This document shows positions 56,924 through 64,000 of a stretch of 64,000 bases of DNA, in pieces. This DNA comes from Gymnopus androsaceus JB14 (taxonomy: Eukaryota > Basidiomycota > Agaricomycetes > Agaricales > Omphalotaceae): assembly GCA_009733575.1 (NCBI GenBank), contig ML769636.1, positions 12,723 through 76,722 on the forward strand, read 5' to 3'. The notes under the pieces were generated by a model. It was given only the letters and a program-made list of their open reading frames with translations, did not search any database and was not told the DNA's origin. Each line of letters begins with the position of its first letter. The first letter of the stretch is position 1. Made by a program: the position numbers and the translations under genes.

Positions 56924-59601
56924 TCATTTTGCGGATTCGACAAGGAGCGGCAATTTAGGATGGCCATCTCCACCTACAACGACAGGACTGGAGATAACAG
57001 ACATCTGCCAGAAGATATCTTTTCCTGGAGCGGGGGAGAACTTGAACTTCTCCACGAGCATCGAAATGATGACCTCTAAAAAAGACGATGAGCCCCATTT
57101 CGATGAAAGAGGCACCAACACGTACTCATTTCTAGCTGCGAGAACTTGAAGCCACTGATTACAGAAATCATGTTTAGTGAACAGAAATCGCATGAAGTGG
57201 TTAACGAAACTCACATGCATGAGCGACTGCCGCCAATGAAGGTCATACTATTAGAAGGTATGTAACCGGTCAGTTCAGAATCAAAATACTGTATTGAGAA
57301 AGGTGGTCGACTTACAGATGAGAGTAGACTCCTGGGATTTTGGCATTGGTGACGGAATCTGGAAGGGAAGAGAGCCATCGTTCGGGTTTCCACACCATCG
57401 CATCCGGGCCCCAAAAGTCGGTGTTGCGGTTCGAGTTTATAATGGAGATGTCCACCATAGTCCCTTTCGGAAGGATGACTTCCGTGATCTCCCGCCCGTC
57501 CAGACCACGTACAGGTTTCGATAGCGGAACCACTGAGTCTTCCGATAGCCCTAAAGATGCTTTCTTGAGCTTTGAACTAGCCGATTACATCCAGCACACA
57601 CACCTTCGGAGAACATGTGCTACAGGAGGGTAACTGTGCGTTTGCTTGTCAGCCAAGGGATGACACAAGGAAAGGGAGGAGATACATACAGACGCATGGT
57701 TTCCCTACACACTGCATCCAAATAAGGCAGAGCTACTAGCTCATCGTAGCTCAGATTCTCGCCCTGACGCTCCTGTCGAGCTTGAGAGATCTCTTGACGC
57801 ATCTTATCCTGCACATCCAGATGAACAGTCAACAGCTGAAGTATACGAGACATGGCGTTCTATATTCTCTTGTTGTCAGTGGTCTTGGAAGAATGAGAGA
57901 AGTCAGCATCACCTACAGAGGTAGTATCCATTGCGGCGAAGATGAATGTCCTAAACGGAGATCAAAGTCTATGAAAAAATCCAGATCTGCATGGAACTAA
58001 TGATCACTCACGACATCTAGGAGGTTAAGGTCAGATCTGGGATTGTATGATGATAAGAAGAGAAATACTTGAGCGATGATCTCGTCTTCATCAAGTTTAT
58101 CCTCGGCGTTAGCGTTAATGTTATCTTTCACTAAGAAGTTGGGCGTTAGCAGATGGGACGGCACTAGCTCAAGCGAAAAGATCCTTACTCAGGATACTAA
58201 GAATATCCTTTCCCTGTCCCAGCTGCTGCATAACTGCTTCATCTCCTTCTTCCAATGCACGTTTCTTCTCCTCATAAAGTTTTATAGAGAATTCGTGCAT
58301 ATACATCACCATATCACGAACCTCGTGAATGGCTTTCGAAGGAAAGGCATTCATTAACAATGTCCTTGTCTTTGCAGAGAACAATTTGCAAAGCAGGGGG
58401 AGAAAAGCTGCAAACAACGATAGTCGAGTTGCCGCCGGCCTGTCATTAGAATGTTAAAATTGGAGATATGTGATGACAGTAACAGATACTTGCACGAGAT
58501 CTTTGATGACGAGGCTGTATTTGTGCTTCGGCACGTCGTCTTCCATATTGTCGAAAGAGTAACCAAATCCTGATTGACCGATGAGCTCGAGCGCAGTGCG
58601 AGCCATCCATCCGAGGAGGTCGATCTACATCTGGTAAGTATTGATACACACGGCGAGATAGCTCTGGAAACATTTACTTCTGCAGGTCCACTTTGCACTC
58701 TTTTGCTTCAACGTGTTCTCCAACTACGGAGAAGAAGAAAAGTCAATGAATGTAAATAATTGAATCAGCCACATTTACAGCACCTTCTGCGCAATATCAT
58801 TGAACATAGGCACTGCATAGTATTCAAAGTCACATATTTGGTATGCCAAGCACTCAATTATTCTACTCACTCATGGAGCGCATGTGGGCAATTGAAAAGA
58901 CGGGGTTGAGCATTTTGCGCTGTTTGCGATGTTTTTCGCCGGCCGTGTCCAGCAAGCCGTTCCCAAAAAATAAATTACCATTCCTGACAAGTTCCCAAGT
59001 AGGCAAAGAAAGTCCGAATCTGAGAGAGAAACTACACGTACCCGATGCGCTGAGGAGGGAAAGAATTCATTTCCTGAAGCTGGGATCAGCACCTCATCCT
59101 TCTGATGACAGTGAAGAGGTCTATACCTTGAGCAGGATATGATTCATGGCTTTAGGATCAAACGTGTAGAACACCTTTTTCTGTAAAGGCAAATTACTGA
59201 GGATAACCATCGTCCAAAGTTCGACAGTGCTTACCCGGAAGACAGTTTGCAGTTTGACGACCGGACCATCTATCACAAAGGTGAGCTCCAAGGGAAAGAA
59301 CACGCGAAGATGCAACCCACAATGCTCGGCCAGCATCTGATGGAAACTCCAGCCATCCTTCAGATTGCTCATCTGGGCTTGGTGACCTGGAATTGGTTTG
59401 ACCATGTAGCGCGCGGACGATCTCTATCGATATATACACACCTCTCCACCACGAGCTAACCGGTGGTCCTGGAATTTGATCTAGTGTTGACCCAGATGTC
59501 TTCTTTCGGCTTCGCACCAGGAGCCAGAGCCCAGCAGAGAGGATAGCAGCCGCGACACTTTGCAACAGACCGTCGTGTTTGAACTCTTTGAGTGAAATCA
59601 T
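56924..59601 (-). CDS. Cytochrome P450, copy 2 (one suspected frameshift)
   Basis: Same architecture as copy 1: start MISLKEFKHDGLLQS, anchor, LDQIPGPPVSSWW, then WSFHQMLAEHCGLHLRVFFP, TFDPKAMNHILLKV, WMARTALELIGQSGFGYSF, MDTTS in the I-helix, CRETMRL (ExxR), VWKPERW, FIGGSRSCM (heme Cys) and a final LPLLVESAK. The two lesions of copy 1 are absent here. One extra C near 57543 (GCTATCGGAAGAC against GCTATGGAAGAC in copy 1) breaks the frame at the exon encoding SVVPLSKPV. Were that base an error, the gene would be fully coding. Its promoter carries a doubled 31-34-bp repeat. Likely ER-bound; substrate unknown. Confidence 0.75.
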
Positions 59602-59738
59602 TGTTGGGGATGTTCGATGATGCTGTCCCAGCTTTTATAGTCCTGTTTATAGCTAGATATTTCTGTTTCCTCCCCAGGCTAACGGCAGAATATGATTTGG
59701 AATGAATTACTGAGCTGACACGGCCGAGCTGGGGTCGC

Positions 59739-59803
59739 CGGAAGCATCGGAAAATCAAGCTTGAATACAGTTCGGAAGCGTCGGAAAATCAAGTTTGAAT
59801 ATA
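59739..59803 (-). repeat. Doubled ~34-bp repeat in the P450 copy 2 promoter
   Basis: Two adjacent copies of cggaagcRtcggaaaatcaa followed by gYttgaata, about 140-200 bases upstream of the start codon at 59601. Copy 1's promoter has the second copy intact and the first shortened. Confidence 0.75.
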
Positions 59804-60162
59804 TGTACAGTCCTGTAAACGTTCATGACCAGCACATTATCTTTGAGTGTACTTATCTCCCACCCAATTCAAATGGGCTGTTTACTCGTGATAGGTTGTA
59901 ATGGAGTAGTCTGAAGTAACGCTAGAAGAGCGGCACTGGTGAAGAAAGAGAAGAACCATGTGACCCCATGGCCAATATACAGCTTTGACCGTTCATGAAT
60001 AGACAGATCGATGAAACGAAATGCATGGACCAGATCTCAAATATGGCGGGGTCTTGCTATCATTACTTATGGCTGGCTTGAAGGATTCCGAGATGGGTGA
60101 AAGAAGAGCTTCGAAGTGTAGGAAAGATCAGAGGCGTCTTCAATGTGAGAGGTTCTCCTTAA

Positions 60163-60376
60163 CGCAGGTGTAAAATTCGACCTCAAATATAATACAAGGG
60201 AGGATATTGTAGCCAGGATGAGTCCTGATCTGGATAGAAGGGCGGAAGGTATAATACAGTTTTACCTCGCCTATATCGATGGGGACTGCGACGTCAAAAG
60301 GCCGATTAATTTGAACAAGTTGGTGGATGTGAAGCCTATGACGGTGCGGGAGTATCTCGAGCAGTGGTGGCCTTGA
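60163..60376 (+). pseudogene. NmrA-like copy D: last exon only
   Basis: Starts at the splice acceptor of the last exon and is very close to copy A (GVKFDLKYNTREDIVARMSP, LVDVKPMTVREYLEQWWP). It is open in frame to a TGA at about 60374-60376. The upstream exon is absent, so this is a 3' remnant. Its similarity to copy A rather than to B or C suggests it is the trailing end of the same ancestral tandem array. Confidence 0.88.
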
Positions 60377-61005
60377 AGGAGTTATTTTACTATTGACCTT
60401 GTCAGTCCAATGTATTCATGTTACATACCCTGCAATGCCATCTATCGATTGACGTTGGTATCGTATTCATAGCATTCCTAATCGGAATCACGACTTCTAA
60501 GGAGGCTGTCGTCTGACCCTTTCCAGATCGAGTATTGTTCACAGAGGCTATTTATCGTCCCGAGTATTTGCTCACGAGAAGTGGGCGCACTTTTCACATT
60601 CTCGTGTTCGGGGACGACATAAGACTGTATAATCTGCCCTCCCATACCTTCACTATCCACCTTGATAGTTTAGCGCAGTTCTGTACGCGGCTGCAAGGAG
60701 GACTTGATCTATAGATGCCAATGTTGGCAAATCAGAGTGGATCGATTCAAACAGCGCTCACCCTAGTGGCATACTCTCGTTCGAAATTGTGACCAGTCCG
60801 TCGTTCGATGCAAGACCGTCTTTAACAGCTTGTTGCGGATGACGCCGATTTTTGCCCACGGACGTCGTCAGTGGAGTGCTTCTGACCACAGTATCCCTCG
60901 ACGCGACACAGGGATCATATCTTGAGGCTATATGGCGCTGATGAGCATGAGTAGATGAAAGCGGCTACAAGCGCGCGCCAAAATAACTTGATCTTTCTCG
61001 CCCTC
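60377..61005. other. Intergenic, upstream of Naa15
   Basis: No gene was accepted. A 60-codon minus-strand open frame at 60478-60660 has no recognisable features. Confidence 0.4.
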
Positions 61006-64000
61006 ATGTCCAAAAAAGCCGCACCTTCCAAGGAATCAAATCGGCACCTCTCCTCCAAAGAGTCTACCTTATTCAAGGAACTCTTAACCCTTTATGAAAC
61101 GAAACAGCTCAAAAAAGGACTGAAAACTGCCGACCAGATCTTGAAGAAATATCCCGAGCATGGCGGTGAGTCGACCAGCCAACGCTCGCAGTAACAATGT
61201 CTCTTATTTTATTGTGCAGAAACACTATGCATGAAAGGGCTTGTTCTGGTTCATATGGGCAGGCGAGAAGAAGGAATCGAGTTGGTCAGAAAAGGCGTCA
61301 GGCTCGATCTCACTTCGCACATTGTCTGGCACGTCTTTGGGCTTATCCAGAAAGGAGAAAAGAAGTATGAGGACGCGCTCAAGTCGTATACGCAGGCTCT
61401 ACGGTTTGATAAAGTACGTGAATATTGTTCAAGCTAAACCTACACGATATCTATATTCGACACCAGGAAAACATGAACCTTCTGCGGGATGTATCCCAGC
61501 TTCAAACTCAACTACGGCTTTACGATGGTCTGGTGGAAACCAGGCATATGCTCCTCAGATTGCGTCCTACCGTGCGGCAACACTGGATCGCTTTGGCTGT
61601 TGCGTATCACTTGAGCGGGAGTCTTGCTGAAGCCAAGAACGTAATGGTAGAGTATGAAAAAACCCTCAAGGTCAGTCGGCTGGTTGAATCTGAAACTCCA
61701 ACTCATCCTTTACATCTCCTTAGAACGTCCCGCACTACGATGTGGAACACTCGGAAACGCTTCTCTACCACGTTCGCGTTTTGGAGGAACTTGGACAGAC
61801 CTCTGAAGCCCTTTCGTTACTGGATGTCAGTGCCAAAGATCGTACGATTGTCGATAAGACTGCTATTATGGAAATCCGAGGTGAGTTGGATATTTCAGTA
61901 TGCGGTTCGCTAAGCGGCTGATTCATTCCCCGTAGCCCGACTTCTATCAAAACTAGGATCGGACGAAGCTGAACATGCATGGAAGGTACTCATCGAGCAC
62001 AACCCGGAGTGTTACGATTATTACAAAGGATATATGTCAAATCAAGGGCTCAATGTGGGTGAGTATCATAGACCCTTTTTCTCATCCATTTCTCGAATAC
62101 TCATTCACATAATCGTTGACATCAGACGATAAAACCACTGCTACCAAGGCCCTTTCCATCCTCCGTGAATTCTCCACCCAATTCCCCAAAGCCAACGTTC
62201 CACGTCGATTATCTCTTTCCCTAGCATCGACAACCGGAGGAGAAGGGGAAGATAACTTCCACGACCTAGCTCGAACGTACCTTTTGTCCGGCCTAACAAA
62301 AGGCATACCATCCCTCTTTGTCGATGTCAAATCGTTATACAAGGATGAAGATAAATTACAATCACTACAAGATATTGCTGAAGGAATCCTCAAAGAATTC
62401 ACTCCAGATCCCTCTTCCTCCCCACCACCTTCCTCATCGACAGAACCAACATCATACCTCTGGACTCTATATTTCCTCGCCCAACACTACTCCTACCTTC
62501 CATCAACACGCCAAAGCGCTCTCCCTCCTCGAAACAGCAATAACACACACGCCGACTTTGACCCGAATTGTACACCTGTCGCGCACGGACCCTCAAACAT
62601 CGCGGGAGATTTTTATAGTGCTTCGAGGGCGATGGAGGACGCGAGGTTGTTGGATGGGCAGGATCGGTTTTTGAATACGAAGAGCGCAAAGTATAGGATG
62701 AGAGCGGGGTTGGTGGATGAGGCTAGTGCTTTGTTGGGTATGTTTACAAAGGTGTGTATCCTAGGAGAGATAGCAGAGTCAACGCGTGTAAACAAATTCT
62801 TCGTTTTTAGAAAGACGCACCGAGTCCAGGAGCCGATCTGGAGGATATGCAGTCCCTCTTTTATCTATTAGAAGAGGGAGATGCACATCAACGTGCAGGA
62901 AGACTGAATCTGGCGCTGAAAAGGTATACTGCTGTTCAAAAGGTACGTTGTCCTTTTATTTTCTGTGAGAGAGAGATTTATAATCATATTTTTCTTTACA
63001 GGTCTTCGATGATTTCGAAGACGACCAGTACGACTTTCATGGGTATTCGTTGCGCAAGTTTACTATCAACGTGTACATCAAGTGAGTTGGTTAAAACTTG
63101 ATAACATGAGAATACTGGAAGCTGATGCTTGCGCGTTCTATAGCATGTTAGACTGGGAGGACAATCTCCGGTCACATCCTGGATACGTTAAAGCTGCTTT
63201 AGCTGCTTCTCGAGTGAGTGCAACTCCTTCTCTCTTCCCAACTAGAACTTCGTTAACCAAATACCTATGATAGATATACGTCGAAGTATATGACGACCCC
63301 AAGTTGGCGTCTGGTGCTTCCGATGGTAAGTATCTTGTCTCCTGATGACCTTGGGTTTTGGGGAATTTCAACGTGTTATACAGGTGGCTCCACAGATGCA
63401 GAGAAAAAAGCGAAGAAAAAGGCGAAAAAGGCACAGAAGGAAAAGGAGGATGCTGCGAAGAAAGGTGTGTAGGTCTCCATCCAGCCCGGGAAATGGCTCG
63501 AATATGTTCCATGCGCTGAATATCTGAACCTTCCCCCGCTAGCCGCAGCCACAGCTGCGCCCACGTCCACCAACGAGGACAAAGGCCTCGAAGTCCCCTT
63601 CAAAGACGAAGACCCAGACGGCATGAAGCTTCTTTCTTCACCAGATCCCTTAGAACGAGCGCACAAGTTCTTACAGCCCTTGACAACGTTACCCCAACCT
63701 CAAAAGAACATCGAGGTTTGGTTAGCAGTCTATGATGTTGCTATTCGTAGGGGTGAGTTAGTTTCTTGTTTATTTAACGGTTCGGGTCGTTCTAATCTGT
63801 TTTGTATCTGTAATGTAGGAAAACGTCTGCAAGCTGTTCAAGCTCTTTCTCGAGCGCGAGCTTTGGATGCGGAGAATCCAGAGTTGCATGTACGGATTAT
63901 ACATGCTAAATATTCAGGTTTGTCTTCCCGCTTTGTTGCTTCTTTCTTTTTGAATTGCTGATAAACATGTTCTCTCCTACCACATACTTCCCATTTCATT
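61006..64000 (+). CDS. NAA15: NatA N-acetyltransferase auxiliary subunit Naa15 (partial, runs off the window)
   Basis: Starts MSKKAAPSKESNRHLSSKES with FKELLTLYETKQLKKGLKTA and TPR-type helices typical of Naa15/Nat1 (MKGLVLVHMGRREEGIELV, KYEDALKSYTQALRFDK, LLRDVSQLQTQLRLYDGL, TVRQHWIALAVAYHL). Naa15 anchors the catalytic Naa10 at the ribosome to acetylate protein N-termini. Many short introns join in frame. Later come a Lys-rich segment (EKKAKKKAKKAQKEKEDAA) and LQPLTTLPQPQKNIEVWLAV. The region around 62500-62606 reads out of the expected frame: the family-like AKALSLLETAITHTPTL lies in the +1 frame, while the annotated frame stays open and resumes with GDFYSASRAMEDARLL. The C-terminal part lies beyond 64000. 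Confidence 0.88.

Overview
The window reads as a chromosomal segment of a filamentous basidiomycete, most likely an Agaricomycete. The evidence is dense GT-AG introns of about 50-60 nt, proteins split into many small exons, agaricomycete-type membrane protein families (a DUF6534-like protein and a Git3/cAMP-receptor-like receptor), a ubiquitin-L40 fusion gene, and nuclear U2 snRNA and tRNA-Pro genes. No bacterial, viral or CRISPR features were seen. Most gene models were assembled by hand from splice signals, so internal boundaries are approximate unless stated.

Layout. 1-3.2 kb: a 2.3 kb near-palindrome whose arms are the promoter and first two exons of a cyanovirin-N-homology (CVNH) gene that continues on the right. 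3.2-9.3 kb: two minus-strand genes of unknown function, an acidic orphan gene, and a mitochondrial carrier of the ornithine transporter (ORT1) type. 9.4-20.7 kb: three tandem copies of one Zn2Cys6 / fungal-MHR transcription factor gene. The first copy is nearly intact and carries a MITE in an intron; the other two are decayed. 20.9-30.4 kb: a receptor-like gene, an acyl-CoA synthetase pseudogene, a DUF6534 membrane protein and a broken GFO/IDH/MocA oxidoreductase. 30.5-47.6 kb: conserved genes, namely tRNA-Pro, an AYR1-like SDR, MutY glycosylase, a Gti1/Pac2 (WOPR) regulator, an RMD1/DUF155 protein, U2 snRNA, exocyst Sec5 and ubiquitin-L40. 48.7-60.4 kb: a segmentally duplicated cluster of one intact and three broken NmrA/isoflavone-reductase-like genes interleaved with two cytochrome P450 copies. 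61 kb to the end: the NatA subunit Naa15, cut by the window edge.

Three themes recur. First, local duplication: the palindrome, the transcription factor triplet and the NmrA-P450 array. Second, non-canonical introns: GC-AG introns in several genes, a probable AT-AC intron, and a 6-nt microexon inside a zinc-cluster domain. Third, single-base frame disruptions, which also appear in housekeeping genes (ORT1, Sec5, Naa15). Some apparent pseudogenes may therefore be uncorrected assembly indels, although MutY and ubiquitin-L40 read cleanly.
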